NCBI RefSeq assembly: GCF_027111335.1
Contig: NZ_CP114288.1
Span: 1,054,001 to 1,118,000 of the forward strand
DNA: 64,000 nt
Direction: 5' to 3'
Source: Flavobacterium aquiphilum
Lineage (GTDB): Bacteria; Bacteroidota; Bacteroidia; Flavobacteriales; Flavobacteriaceae
Part shown: positions 27,534 to 36,131 of the stretch, in pieces
Position numbering within the stretch: the stretch's first letter is position 1
How the letters are laid out: each line of letters opens with the position of its first letter
Made by a program: the position numbers and the translations under genes
Notes under the pieces: model-generated
Told to the model about the DNA's origin: nothing
Databases searched by the model: none
What the model saw: the letters and a program-made list of their open reading frames with translations, nothing else

Positions 27534-28343
27534 ATGACAATAAACTTAAAAGAAATCGACGATAAAATAGTGATGGCCGATGCAGAGAGGCAGTACAAAT
27601 TTGTGCTGGTTTACTGCAAAACAGGACAAGTGAAAGTTGATATTGACAATCAGTCGTATGTGATTGAGCAAAGACAATTTTTGACCATCACGCCAAAACA
27701 ATTTTATCAGTTTACGGAGATTACCAATTGCGAAGGATATATTTTGGAATTCACCTACGACTTTTTCTGCAAAGACGAGAAGAGTACCGAACTCATTTAT
27801 CATAACGGTTTGTTTTGTCACTTTGGGCTCAATGAATTGATTACGATTTCGGATGAAGACAGTTTTCTAAGAACCGAAAGTTATTTTGATGCGATAAAAA
27901 ACGAATTGGAAAGTAAATTTTTTGAATACGAAACAAGTCTGCATTCCATAGTAAAATTGCTGGTCGTTGAGGTCAGCCGATGCAAAATTATTCAGCAGCA
28001 ACGGCCGCTTTATAAACCCGATGCCCTTTTTCTGCAGTTTCTGAATTTGGTCAGAGACGGTTTTGAAAAACGTCCAACGATAAAAGAATATGCCGTTCAA
28101 TTGAATATCACGGAGCAAAAACTAAACGAATTAACCAAGAAAAACACAGGCGAAACTACGCAGCAATTGATTAATGACTTAATTATTTTGGAAGCCAAAA
28201 GGCTTTTTAATTATGAAAACCTGAATGTTAAACAAGTGGCGTATCAGTTGGGTTTTGACGATGCGCATTATTTTTCGAGGTTTTTCAAAAAACAAACAGC
28301 AACAAGGGCAAAGGATCATTTGAGAAGTTTATTGACAAGTTGA
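27534..28343 (+). CDS. AraC-family transcriptional regulator
   Basis: 269 residues. The N-terminal half is a cupin-like sensing domain (FVLVYCKTGQVKVDIDNQSY, VIEQRQFLTITPKQFYQF). The C-terminal half has two helix-turn-helix motifs of AraC/XylS type: IKEYAVQLNITEQKLNELTKK (second half of first HTH) and NVKQVAYQLGFDDAHYFSRFFKK (second HTH, near residue 230-253), ending TRAKDHLRSLL. The following AhpD-like and GNAT genes are separated from it by about 250 bases containing a repeat element, so they are not clearly co-transcribed. Whether it controls neighbours or a distant regulon cannot be told from the sequence. Confidence 0.9.
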   Translation: MTINLKEIDDKIVMADAERQYKFVLVYCKTGQVKVDIDNQSYVIEQRQFLTITPKQFYQFTEITNCEGYILEFTYDFFCKDEKSTELIYHNGLFCHFGLNELITISDEDSFLRTESYFDAIKNELESKFFEYETSLHSIVKLLVVEVSRCKIIQQQRPLYKPDALFLQFLNLVRDGFEKRPTIKEYAVQLNITEQKLNELTKKNTGETTQQLINDLIILEAKRLFNYENLNVKQVAYQLGFDDAHYFSRFFKKQTATRAKDHLRSLLTS

Positions 28344-28383
28344 GATTGATTGGATGACGGCAAAAAAGTAAGATGCCGCCTTT

Positions 28384-28492
28384 CAGCCCCGATGGAAGTG
28401 GAAATCTTTGTGAACCGGGGTTCGGTTCACAAAATTGAAGCGGACAGCGGGATCCATGCCCGCCAAAAATGCCTAATATTTCCGCTCCAAAA
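28384..28492 (+). repeat. Dispersed hairpin repeat, copy A
   Basis: Left end CAGCCCCGATGGAAGTGG, a central hairpin TTTGTGAACCG (28407-28417) with CGGTTCACAAA (28423-28433), then AGCGGACAGCGGGATCCATG and a tail ending TTTCCGCTCCAAA. The same ends with different hairpin arms occur at 29470-29589 (inverted) and 45144-45247. A short frame can be read across it (28350-28586), but it is explained by the repeat. Confidence 0.75.
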
Positions 28493-28563
28493 AATAACAA
28501 TAAATGACTCCGTTGTCCACCACTTTCAAGTTTTTGTCCATTTACTCCCCCTTGGTGTCGCTC

Positions 28564-28571
28564 TATTTTTG
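28564..28571 (+). promoter_or_regulatory. Possible -7 promoter element for the AhpD-like gene
   Basis: TATTTTTG matches TAnnTTTG exactly and lies 27 bases before the ATG at 28598. No TTG is found at the usual 17-23-base distance upstream, so only the -7 element is supported. Confidence 0.4.
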
Positions 28572-28597
28572 CGATATAAATTTTAAATCGTAAAAAC

Positions 28598-29038
28598 ATG
28601 CAAACGCAAAGAATTGACATCGCAAAGGTAACGCCGGGGGCTTATCAATCACTAATTCAGTTGGATCAGTATGTGTCCGAAACAAGCTTGCCAAAATCAT
28701 TGTACCACCTTATCAAAGTTAGGGCTTCGTTGATTAACGGTTGTGCCTTGTGCATACAGTCGCATAGCAACGATGCGCTGAATGGCGGGGAAACCAACAA
28801 AAGGCTTTTGGCGTTGAATGCCTGGAAGGATTCGCCGTACTTTTCGGAGGAGGAAAAAGTGGTTTTGGCCTTGACGGACGAAGCTACTTTAATTTCGGAA
28901 AACGGTGTTTCGGACGAAATATTTAATGACGCAATCCAAGTTTTGGGCGAAGAAAAAGTCTCGCATTCCATTATGGCCATTGCCTGCATTAATGCCTGGA
29001 ACCGCATAGGCCGCGCCACTTTATTAATACCCGAATAA
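28598..29038 (+). CDS. AhpD-like carboxymuconolactone decarboxylase family protein
   Basis: 146 residues, all-helical CMD/AhpD-like protein. The redox motif CALCIQSH (CxxC with following His, near residue 48) sits in NGCALCIQSHSNDALN, as in alkylhydroperoxidase AhpD-like proteins. VVLALTDEATLI and SHSIMAIACINAWNRIG are the C-terminal helices of the family. Such proteins act as thiol peroxidases or redox partners in the cytoplasm. The next gene (GNAT) begins 4 bases after its stop, so the two form an operon. Both are visibly richer in GC than their surroundings and lie between two inverted copies of a dispersed repeat. Confidence 0.88.
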   Translation: MQTQRIDIAKVTPGAYQSLIQLDQYVSETSLPKSLYHLIKVRASLINGCALCIQSHSNDALNGGETNKRLLALNAWKDSPYFSEEEKVVLALTDEATLISENGVSDEIFNDAIQVLGEEKVSHSIMAIACINAWNRIGRATLLIPE

Positions 29039-29041
29039 AAT

Positions 29042-29467
29042 ATGATGTTAGAAATCAAGACAGCAATTACAGACAATGACATAGCTTCCTGTTGGGAGGC
29101 TATGTCCCTTTTGCGCCCTATGCTCAAAGAGGAAAATTTTATCGAACAAATCAAAGCCATGCAACAGGAAGGCTACGTTCTTTTGTATATTTTGGAGAAT
29201 GGCAAGGCCGTTTCGCTTGCCGGCTACCGCATTTACACGATGTTGTACTGCGGCAAAATGCTGTATGTGGACGATCTTTCGACTTTGGAAACCGGCAGGG
29301 GTAAAGGCTACGCTTCGGCTCTGCTGAACCATATTTACGAAATCGCAAAACAGGAAAACTGCCAATCGGTTCATCTCGACAGTGGCCACGCCCGAACCAC
29401 GGCGCACAAACTTTATTTCAAGGAAAATTTCACGATTTCGGCGTTTCATTTCAGTAAGCCGTTGTGA
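29042..29467 (+). CDS. GNAT-family N-acetyltransferase
   Basis: 141 residues. The GNAT fold is seen in GYVLLYILENGKAVSLAGYRI (strands), YVDDLSTLETGRGKGYASALLNHI (acetyl-CoA-binding loop R/Q-x-x-G-x-G/A near residue 84-89: GRGKGYA) and SVHLDSGHARTTAHKLYFKENF (C-terminal strand and helix). The substrate is not predictable. It starts 4 bases after the AhpD-like gene and is followed by an inverted repeat copy. An alternative start at the next ATG codon is equally possible. Confidence 0.87.
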   Translation: MMLEIKTAITDNDIASCWEAMSLLRPMLKEENFIEQIKAMQQEGYVLLYILENGKAVSLAGYRIYTMLYCGKMLYVDDLSTLETGRGKGYASALLNHIYEIAKQENCQSVHLDSGHARTTAHKLYFKENFTISAFHFSKPL

Positions 29468-29469
29468 AA

Positions 29470-29589
29470 TTTGGAGCGGAAAGATTAGGTTTTTTCAGTA
29501 AACATGGATCCCGCTTTCCGTTTCAATCTTTTGTAGCGACGGGTTTGAAACCCTTCGCTACAAAAGGATTTTCACTGCAATCGGGGCTA
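29470..29589 (-). repeat. Dispersed hairpin repeat, copy B (inverted relative to copy A)
   Basis: On the minus strand it reads AGCCCCGATTGCAGTG, then a hairpin (arms 29556-29566 and 29528-29538 in plus coordinates, core CTTTTGTAGCG), then AAAGCGGGATCCATG and the tail TTTCCGCTCCAAA. Ends match copy A closely while the hairpin arms differ. It starts directly after the GNAT stop codon. Confidence 0.78.
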
Positions 29590-29631
29590 GAAGGAAACAA
29601 TTGTGAATTTTTGCCATCATCCAAAAAAAAG

Positions 29632-29670
29632 AAACCATTAAGAAATCTAAATTCCTTAATGGTTTTAAAA
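29632..29670. terminator. Bidirectional terminator between GNAT and the minus-strand transporter operon
   Basis: Stem AAACCATTAAG (29632-29642) with CTTAATGGTTT (29655-29665). An A run at 29622-29630 supplies the U tract for transcripts coming from the right, and a few T residues follow on the plus strand. Confidence 0.75.
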
Positions 29671-29694
29671 TAAAATTTATGTTTAAAACAACGT

Positions 29695-30999
29695 TTAGCT
29701 AATAACTGTTTTGACCCTGCGTCCGAAGACTCCAAAATAAAGTATTACCACAAAACAAACCAACGGAATAATATATCCCGCCTGAATATCATCGTGTTTC
29801 ATGTCAATTAAAGTTCCCATTCCATAAGGGATAATTGCACCTCCAACGATGGACATAACCAACCAGGAAGAACCCGTTTCGGTATTCGATTTTAAGCCGA
29901 CAAGACCCAATGAGAAAATAGTCGGGAACATGATGGACATAAAAAATCCAATGGCTCCCAAGGCATAAATCACATAAATTCCCGATCCGTTAATGGCAAC
30001 CAAACAAAGCAAAACACTGATTACACAATAGATCGAAAGCAAAACGTAATCTTTAACAAACCTTAAAAAGAAGGTTCCGATAAATCGTCCCGCCATAAAT
30101 AGGAAACCGTAAATTCCGAGGTAATATCCGGCTGTTTTTTCGTCCAGTCCGGCACCTTGTTGTGCAATTCGGATAAAAAAACTAGTGATGCAAACTTGCG
30201 CGCCCACGTAAAAGAATTGTGCAACAACCGCCCAACTTAAATGGGAGAATTTCAAAACGGAAAAAAATCCGGGTTTGATTTCAACCTCGGTATGTTGCGG
30301 TTTCATTGATGGCAAGTGCATGAAATAAAACAGTATGGCCACCAAAACCAATACGCTTCCCAAAATGATATAAGGCAATTTTACGGCAGCCGCTTCTTCC
30401 AATAAATAAGCAGCTTTTGCGGCATCCGGCATAGCGGCCATTTGCTCTGGTGTATTGCTTTTTCCCGAAAGGATAAACATTGAACCAATAATTGGAGCTA
30501 CCATTGCAGCCAAACCGTTGAAAGAAGCAGCCAAATTCAATCTCTTGGAAGAAGATTCAACAGGTCCCAAAATAGCGGCATAAGGATTGGCACTCGTTTC
30601 CAAAATGGTCAATCCGCAACCAATTACAAATAACGCAAACAAAAACAACTCGTAGGTTCTTGTGTTGGCAGCAGGCACAAAAAGAAAAGCACCGGTTGCA
30701 AAAACCAACAAACCGGTAATAATACTGTTTTTATAACCAAATCGTTTAATAATCATTCCGGCCGGAATCGCCATTACAAAATAGGCAAAAAACACCGAGG
30801 TATCAATCAATGTGGATTGGCGGTTGTTTAATTCACACGCTTTTTTTAAGTGTGGAATCAAAATGGAATCCAGATTGTGTGCCATTCCCCAAAGGAAAAA
30901 TAAGCTGGTAATTAGGATAAATGGCAAAAGGTAGTTTGTCCCTGCTCCCTTTTCTTCCGGCACTTCGTGTTGGTCGCCAATTTGGTTAGTTATTTGCAT
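29695..30999 (-). CDS. FucP-like sugar:proton symporter (MFS)
   Basis: 434 residues, about 12 membrane spans. It resembles the L-fucose permease FucP branch of the MFS: LFFLWGMAHNLDSILIPHLKKA at the N-terminus, FVMAIPAGMIIKRFGYK, then LETSANPYAAILGP (the conserved NPY segment) and RLNLAASFNGLAAMVAPIIG. It imports a monosaccharide such as L-fucose, L-rhamnose or a related sugar with protons; the exact sugar is uncertain. It is the last gene of the seven-gene minus-strand operon, 26 bases after the MaoC gene. The dehydrogenase and lactonase genes on the other strand would suit a 6-deoxysugar. Confidence 0.88.
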   Translation of the reverse strand: MQITNQIGDQHEVPEEKGAGTNYLLPFILITSLFFLWGMAHNLDSILIPHLKKACELNNRQSTLIDTSVFFAYFVMAIPAGMIIKRFGYKNSIITGLLVFATGAFLFVPAANTRTYELFLFALFVIGCGLTILETSANPYAAILGPVESSSKRLNLAASFNGLAAMVAPIIGSMFILSGKSNTPEQMAAMPDAAKAAYLLEEAAAVKLPYIILGSVLVLVAILFYFMHLPSMKPQHTEVEIKPGFFSVLKFSHLSWAVVAQFFYVGAQVCITSFFIRIAQQGAGLDEKTAGYYLGIYGFLFMAGRFIGTFFLRFVKDYVLLSIYCVISVLLCLVAINGSGIYVIYALGAIGFFMSIMFPTIFSLGLVGLKSNTETGSSWLVMSIVGGAIIPYGMGTLIDMKHDDIQAGYIIPLVCFVVILYFGVFGRRVKTVIS

Positions 31000-31025
31000 A
31001 GTTGTTTTTTGGTTTAAAAGTTAAA

Positions 31026-31466
31026 TTATTTCTTTTTTACTAATAATATATGGTCGCACACCAATACCACTTCGCCTCTTTGGTTAATGATTTCTACGTG
31101 TTCGGTTACGGTTCCCATTGCGGGATTTTTGGCTTCGCCTTTTTCTGAAATCGTAATTTCAGAATGGATAGTATCGCCAATATGAACCGGTTTTACAAAA
31201 CGCATACGGTCGTAACCTTTGGAAAAAGCTTCCGGATTTATTTCAGATGCGGTAAGTCCGATTCCGATGCTGAAAACCATTGTACCATGTGCAATTCGTT
31301 GTCCGAAAGGTTGCGTTTTACACCATTCTTCATCCATATGATGCGGAAAAAAATCTCCGGTGTGTCCAGCGTGAACCAGAAAATCGGTTTCGGTTATGGT
31401 TCTGCCCAAGGTTACTCGTTTATCGTTTAATTGGTATTCTTCGAAAAATGTTGATTTGAAATACAT
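31026..31466 (-). CDS. MaoC-like (hot-dog) enoyl-CoA hydratase/dehydratase
   Basis: 146 residues, single hot-dog domain. The (R)-hydratase motif is present: [16 protein letters not shown] followed by [18 protein letters not shown], giving the usual Asp/His pair of the active site. [19 protein letters not shown] and [12 protein letters not shown] complete the fold. Family members hydrate or dehydrate acyl-CoA thioesters, for example mesaconyl- or crotonyl-CoA. Its presence next to two CaiB/BaiF CoA-transferases implies that this operon handles a CoA-activated acid, which is not part of any sugar pathway I can name. It is separated from the Gfo/Idh gene by a 90-base gap with an inverted repeat. 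Confidence 0.9.
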   Translation of the reverse strand: MYFKSTFFEEYQLNDKRVTLGRTITETDFLVHAGHTGDFFPHHMDEEWCKTQPFGQRIAHGTMVFSIGIGLTASEINPEAFSKGYDRMRFVKPVHIGDTIHSEITISEKGEAKNPAMGTVTEHVEIINQRGEVVLVCDHILLVKKK

Positions 31467-31495
31467 GTGTTTTTTAGTTTTTAGTAATTAGTGCT

Positions 31496-31553
31496 TAGTA
31501 CTTAGTGATTAGTTTGTTGAAGCTAATTACTAAGGACTATTCACTAAGTACTA
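31496..31553. repeat. TTAG-rich inverted repeat between Gfo/Idh and MaoC genes
   Basis: TAGTACTTAGTGA (31496-31508) pairs exactly with TCACTAAGTACTA (31541-31553). TTAG/CTAA (31509-31512 and 31523-31526) extends the pairing inward. It lies inside the operon and could attenuate transcription or stabilise the upstream mRNA segment. It resembles the CTAAG/CTTAG block at 38705-38773. Confidence 0.65.
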
Positions 31554-31556
31554 GAT

Positions 31557-32627
31557 TTATAATTCATCTAGCGAAACGCCTCCGCTTTTGTTACTAACAT
31601 AACAGGCTTCGACCACTTTCATGGTGTCAAGAACGTCTTGCACGCTTGCCAATAATTTGTCATCAGAACCTTCTTTAAAGCGCATCAAATTGGACATGGT
31701 ACCAATGAAAGCCTCTGGAAACCAGGAGCCTTCCAGCTTGATTTCTTTCCATTCGTAGATGCTGCCGTCTTCGGTTGGCAAAGCATATTCAAACACGTCA
31801 GGCAAACCATCGGGATAATTCATCAACAAGCCCATTTTGGCTTTGATCGCACCTTTGGTTCCTTCCCATTTGATGTAGCTTTCTTCATGTTTTGGCCCAA
31901 AATGATGGTCATGATTCGTATTGATTACCACACGCATCGAGTCACCATAATTTAGAATAATAGAAGAGCGACAGGACGATAATTTTTTCAGGGGATGGTT
32001 GGTTGTTTTAGCATAGACTCCCTTTGGATTTCCTAAAAACGAACGAATGCAATCGATATAGTGAACACTATGAAAAAGAATTTCCAATCTTGGGTGTTCC
32101 TTAATTAGAGGAAATAATTCCCAAGGAGTGTTCACGGTAACTTTGAATTCCAAATCATATAAATCACCAAGAAGTCCTTGGTTAATCATATATCGGGCGG
32201 CACTCACAAAAGGTGAAAAACGCAACTGGAAATTAATGGCTGCAACTAATTTTTTTCGTTCGCAAACGGCCACAATTTCTCTGGCCTGCGCCAAATCGTT
32301 ACCCATTGGTTTTTGGATAAGAACAGCAGCACCATCAGGCAGTTGTTCCAAGATTTCGATGTATTGGTCGGGTAGAACTGTAATATCGTAAACAGCATTT
32401 GATGGGGCATGTTTTACTGCTTCGGCTACGTTTTCAAAAACATGTTGAATTTTAAATTGTTTGGCCAAATCATGAGCCTTGGAAATCGTTCTGTTGGTAA
32501 TACCAAAAACGGTGAATCCGGCCATTTCATAAGCAGGCAAATGCGCATCTTTTACGATTCCGCTTGCACCAATGATGATAATGGGCTGCTCGGTTTCGGG
32601 CAATAAGGGTTTATAAGGTATATTCAT
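31557..32627 (-). CDS. Gfo/Idh/MocA family oxidoreductase (operon copy)
   Basis: 356 residues. N-terminal Rossmann fold: IIIIGASGIVKDAHLPAYEMAG (G-A-S-G-I-V, near residue 17-24), with the sugar-dehydrogenase marker VLIQKPMGNDL (the EKP-like Lys-Pro near residue 105-108). The C-terminal alpha/beta domain carries EILFHSVHYIDCIRSFLG (the His near residue 190 is the usual catalytic position) and FGPKHEESYIKWEGTKGAIK. It oxidises or reduces a sugar or sugar acid with NAD(P). It lies 2 bases after the second solute-binding-protein gene, so the two are tightly co-transcribed. Confidence 0.88.
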   Translation of the reverse strand: MNIPYKPLLPETEQPIIIIGASGIVKDAHLPAYEMAGFTVFGITNRTISKAHDLAKQFKIQHVFENVAEAVKHAPSNAVYDITVLPDQYIEILEQLPDGAAVLIQKPMGNDLAQAREIVAVCERKKLVAAINFQLRFSPFVSAARYMINQGLLGDLYDLEFKVTVNTPWELFPLIKEHPRLEILFHSVHYIDCIRSFLGNPKGVYAKTTNHPLKKLSSCRSSIILNYGDSMRVVINTNHDHHFGPKHEESYIKWEGTKGAIKAKMGLLMNYPDGLPDVFEYALPTEDGSIYEWKEIKLEGSWFPEAFIGTMSNLMRFKEGSDDKLLASVQDVLDTMKVVEACYVSNKSGGVSLDEL

Positions 32628-32629
32628 AA

Positions 32630-33853
32630 CTAAATAATTTTCTGAATAGTTTTTTGGGTTTCTTCTAATAGTTTTTGGGATGGAATGTCGCTTTCTAAAG
32701 CTTGCAATACCAATTTGTCAATCAGCTCGGCTACTTTTGGCCAAACTGGAGTTTGTGGCAAGGTCAACGCGTTTTCGTGCAAGCTTTCCAGTTTGTGGTA
32801 ATAGGGAATAGTTTGGTTGATTTCGGGATCATACCAAGTCGATTTTCTACATCCAATTCCACCTTCAGTTGTTAATAATTTATCACTTTCGGGCTTGGTG
32901 GCAAATCGGAGAAAATCATAAGCGAGTTTTTGGTATTTACTTCCCGTTCCAATGGTGTATAACCAATAGACATTCAGGGAAGCGGTTTTGTGGTTTCCAT
33001 CAGATGGAAGTTCCATAATATCCACTTTGCCTTTCACTTTCGATTCTTCAATTACCTCACACATCGAGGCAAAACCAAACCAGTTGATTGACATTGCCAC
33101 TTCACCTTTGGCGAAAGCCATACCTGCCTCGACAGAACCAAAATTTATCGATTGGGGATGAACGGCATTTTTGTTAGTTGAAATTTTTCTGTAATAATCC
33201 AAAGCGGCTACTGCTTGTGGAGAATTAATATCGATTTGTTTTTGTGAATTCAATAGCGATCCTCCTCTTGTCCAAAGTAATAAGCAAAAAATAAAAACCA
33301 TATTGTGCCCATCAGGATAATTGGCAAAAACACAACCGTAAAGATTTTGTTCAGGTCTGTTGAAAAACTCAGCTATTTGGGTGAATTCCGTCCATGTTTT
33401 GGGAGGATGTAATTCATAACCAAATTGTTTTTTGAAATTTTCTTTTTCTAATGGATTTTCAAATAAATCTTTTCTGTAAATCAGGCATTCCGGACCATCG
33501 TGAAAAGGAAGTCCGTAAGTGCCGTTGTTTATTTTTTGCAAATGCAATAGCGATGGATGCCATCCGCCGGGATAATTTTCAGGGGCATTTTCATTGATTA
33601 ACGGGTTTAAATCCAGAACCGCCTGCCCGTTGGCAGCATCGAAAATCCAGTCGGTGTTCAGGTGGGCAATGTCCCAACTTCCATTTTTCAATCCCTCTTT
33701 GGTGATGGTTTCTTCGTAAAGATCATGCAGTTCCAAAGGAATCATTTCGGCTTCGAGCGTGATGTTGTTTTTTTGACAAAACGAATCCCATAGCTTTTGC
33801 AGCGTACTTTCGAAAGGATCAAATTTTCTGATGGCGATTCTTATTTTTTCCAT
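32630..33853 (-). CDS. Solute-binding-protein-like protein without signal peptide (second copy)
   Basis: 407 residues from the ATG at 33853; an in-frame TTG two codons upstream is less likely. The fold is that of family 1 ABC extracellular sugar-binding proteins: WDIAHLNTDWIFDAANGQAVLDL, GTYGLPFHDGPECLIYRKDLF, PPKTWTEFTQIAEFF, AGMAFAKGEVAMSINWFG and YWLYTIGTGSKYQKLAYDFLRF. The protein begins directly with the first strand (MEKIRIAIRKFDPFESTLQK) and has no signal peptide or lipobox. No ABC permease or ATPase is encoded nearby. Start and the preceding CoA-transferase stop overlap as TAATG. It is therefore probably cytoplasmic, with a role other than ABC transport (inference). Confidence 0.85.
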   Translation of the reverse strand: MEKIRIAIRKFDPFESTLQKLWDSFCQKNNITLEAEMIPLELHDLYEETITKEGLKNGSWDIAHLNTDWIFDAANGQAVLDLNPLINENAPENYPGGWHPSLLHLQKINNGTYGLPFHDGPECLIYRKDLFENPLEKENFKKQFGYELHPPKTWTEFTQIAEFFNRPEQNLYGCVFANYPDGHNMVFIFCLLLWTRGGSLLNSQKQIDINSPQAVAALDYYRKISTNKNAVHPQSINFGSVEAGMAFAKGEVAMSINWFGFASMCEVIEESKVKGKVDIMELPSDGNHKTASLNVYWLYTIGTGSKYQKLAYDFLRFATKPESDKLLTTEGGIGCRKSTWYDPEINQTIPYYHKLESLHENALTLPQTPVWPKVAELIDKLVLQALESDIPSQKLLEETQKTIQKII

Positions 33854-34986
33854 TAGCAATCAATAAATTCTTTAATAATTCGCTCATTATCCTGTCCCAA
33901 TTTTGGAGAACCTTTGGTTGAGGTAAAAATTTCTCCATCAATTTTTATTGGGCAACGTGTTGTTATATACGAGTAACCGTCCAGCATTTCTACTTGTTGT
34001 GTAAACTCCAGAACTTTAAAACCATCTTCGGCAAAAAGTTGTTGGTAGTTCAATACTTTGGCGCACCAAATATCGGCGGGTTCCAAGATGTTTAACCAAA
34101 ATTCAGTATCCTGAGTTTGTAAATGCTCAGCTAAAATATTTTTGATTTCATCTCTTAAACCAAATTTATTTTCGGGGAATTGTAGCAGAGCATCACACTT
34201 TAAAAGCGAAGCCAAAACAGGAATTGATCCCATCGCCAAGGCCAGATAACCATTTTTGGTTTTGTAAATTCCGTATGGTGCACCCAAATAAGCGTGTGCA
34301 TTGTTGCTTTTGGTTCGCACCGGTAATTCTCCTCCATCATTAAAAAATGTGGTGATAGTTTCAAATTGAAAATCAAATGACGATTCCAACATGCTCACTT
34401 GAACCATTGCGCCAATGTTGTGTGTCGCTTTTCGGTATAAAGCTGCCAAAATTCCTTGTGCCAGATGTGCTCCAGCCAGCATATCTACAATTGATAATCC
34501 CATAGGAACCGGCCCATCTTCCTGATTACCGCTCAGCCAAGTCAAGGCAGTAAGCGATTGTAACAATAAATCCTGACCGGGTAAATTTCTCAATTCGGAT
34601 TTCGTGCCGTAGCCAGAGATTTCGCCATAAATTATATTCGGATTGAATTTTTTGACATCATCATAACTCAAACCAACGCGTTCCATTACTCCAGGTCTGA
34701 AGTTATGCATCACGACATCGGCTTTTGCCAATAATTTTTTTAATTTTTCGAGCTCAGATGGTTGTTTAAAATCAATTGCAAATGATTCTTTGTTTCTGTT
34801 AATCGTATGAAAAACGGAAGATTCTCCGTTCATAATCAAATCAGAAGTATAAAGGGTTCGGCAGATGTCGCCCGTTCCCGGTTTTTCAATTTTTATAACA
34901 CGAGCACCCAAATCTGCCAATCGCAAACTGGCCGATGAAAGGAACTGGCTAAAATCTACTATTAAATAATCTTCTAATGGTTTCAT
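33853..34986 (-). CDS. CaiB/BaiF family CoA-transferase (second copy)
   Basis: 377 residues, type III CoA-transferase. Landmarks: LRLADLGARVIKIEKPGTGDICR near residue 21-43, INRNKESFAIDFKQP, MHNFRPGVMERVGL, IIYGEISGYG, and the catalytic-Asp motif LPGQD (Asp139) followed by LLLQSLTALTWLSG. GLSIVDMLAGAHLAQGILAAL is also typical. It moves CoA between a CoA thioester and a free carboxylic acid. It is a clear paralogue of the gene transcribed just before it; related type III enzymes can act as heteromers of two such subunits. It overlaps that gene by 4 bases (ATGA), which favours coupled translation. Confidence 0.92.
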   Translation of the reverse strand: MKPLEDYLIVDFSQFLSSASLRLADLGARVIKIEKPGTGDICRTLYTSDLIMNGESSVFHTINRNKESFAIDFKQPSELEKLKKLLAKADVVMHNFRPGVMERVGLSYDDVKKFNPNIIYGEISGYGTKSELRNLPGQDLLLQSLTALTWLSGNQEDGPVPMGLSIVDMLAGAHLAQGILAALYRKATHNIGAMVQVSMLESSFDFQFETITTFFNDGGELPVRTKSNNAHAYLGAPYGIYKTKNGYLALAMGSIPVLASLLKCDALLQFPENKFGLRDEIKNILAEHLQTQDTEFWLNILEPADIWCAKVLNYQQLFAEDGFKVLEFTQQVEMLDGYSYITTRCPIKIDGEIFTSTKGSPKLGQDNERIIKEFIDC

Positions 34987-36131
34987 GCGTTGTTTAAAAA
35001 TTGTTCGTGTATCGCTAAATTGTCTTCTCCAACTTTTGGTGCTGCTTTTGTACTTACCAAAATTTTTCCGTCCAATTGGATCGGGCTTCTGGTCGTAACC
35101 ATTTTTTCTCCAGCCGAATTTTGCACCGTTTGTTTTAATTCTAATTCATTAACAAAAGCTTGATTGTTTAGTTCTTCATAATTAAGCACTTTTCCGCACC
35201 AAATGCTTTTTTGCTGAAGTAAATCCAACCAATAATCTGCTGTTTGTGTTAACAGTTTTTCGCTCAATAGTTCTCTGATTTCATCTCTTTTGGAGAACCA
35301 AAGCGCTTTGTCGGCATATTTTGATAAGTCTATTTCTAAGGCATTTCCAATGAAAAGCAAATCGCCCATAGCCAAAGAAAGATAACCTTCCTGAGTTTGA
35401 TAAACGCCGTAAGGAGCACTCAAAAAAGCATGTGCACTTCCTTTTACATCACCACGCTCCGGTTGCTGTCCACCGTCATTCAAATAGGAAGTGATGGCTT
35501 CGAACTGAACGTCCAAAACCGATTCAAGTAAACTAACTTCAACCAAAACACCTTTTCCGGTTTTAGCTCTTTTTAGCAAAGCAGCCAAAATCCCCTGAAC
35601 AAAATGATTTCCACACATTAAATCGGCGACAGCCAAACCAAACGGAACAGGCTCCTGACTTTTTCGTCCGCTTAACCAACTCAATCCGGAAAGCGATTGC
35701 AAAAGCAAATCTTGTCCGGGTTTGTTTGCCCAAGGGCCTTTGTCTCCATATCCGGTGATGGTTCCGTAAATTATTTTTGGATTGATTGTTAATGTATCAT
35801 CAAAAGCCAATCCTATTTTTTCCATCACGCCCGGGCGAAAATTATGGGTCATAATGTCTGCTTTGGCGATTAGTTTTTTGACCAAAACCAAATCGTCAGG
35901 ATTTTTTAAATCAGCGGCAAAAGACTCTTTATTCCTATTTATAGTGTGAAAAAGCAAACTGCTGTCATCGACAAATAGGTCTTTGATGCTCAATTGACGG
36001 CATGCTTCGCCTTTTACAGGGCGTTCTATTTTGATAACTCTCGCGCCTAAATCGGCTAATTTTAGTCCAGCAGAAGGCCCTGCCAAAAACTGGCAAAACT
36101 CCAATACGACTAATCCTTCTAATGGTCTCAT
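34983..36131 (-). CDS. CaiB/BaiF family CoA-transferase (first copy)
   Basis: 382 residues. LKLADLGARVIKIERPVKGEAC, INRNKESFAADLKNPDDL, THNFRPGVMEKIGLAF and IIYGTITGYGDKGPW are type III CoA-transferase motifs. The catalytic Asp (Asp141) lies in NKPGQDLLLQSLSG. Sequence similarity to the downstream paralogue runs along the whole length, indicating tandem duplication. Stop and start overlap with both neighbours by 4 bases. Both copies keep the catalytic Asp, so both may be active. The acid substrate is unknown; the setting suggests a product of deoxysugar or uronate breakdown (inference). Confidence 0.92.
   Translation of the reverse strand: MRPLEGLVVLEFCQFLAGPSAGLKLADLGARVIKIERPVKGEACRQLSIKDLFVDDSSLLFHTINRNKESFAADLKNPDDLVLVKKLIAKADIMTHNFRPGVMEKIGLAFDDTLTINPKIIYGTITGYGDKGPWANKPGQDLLLQSLSGLSWLSGRKSQEPVPFGLAVADLMCGNHFVQGILAALLKRAKTGKGVLVEVSLLESVLDVQFEAITSYLNDGGQQPERGDVKGSAHAFLSAPYGVYQTQEGYLSLAMGDLLFIGNALEIDLSKYADKALWFSKRDEIRELLSEKLLTQTADYWLDLLQQKSIWCGKVLNYEELNNQAFVNELELKQTVQNSAGEKMVTTRSPIQLDGKILVSTKAAPKVGEDNLAIHEQFLNNA

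Noticed and set aside
28350..28586. 78-codon open frame
   Set aside because: It runs across the dispersed hairpin element (copy A) and has no recognisable protein character.
29464..29673. 69-codon open frame after the GNAT gene
   Set aside because: Explained by repeat copy B and the following terminator.
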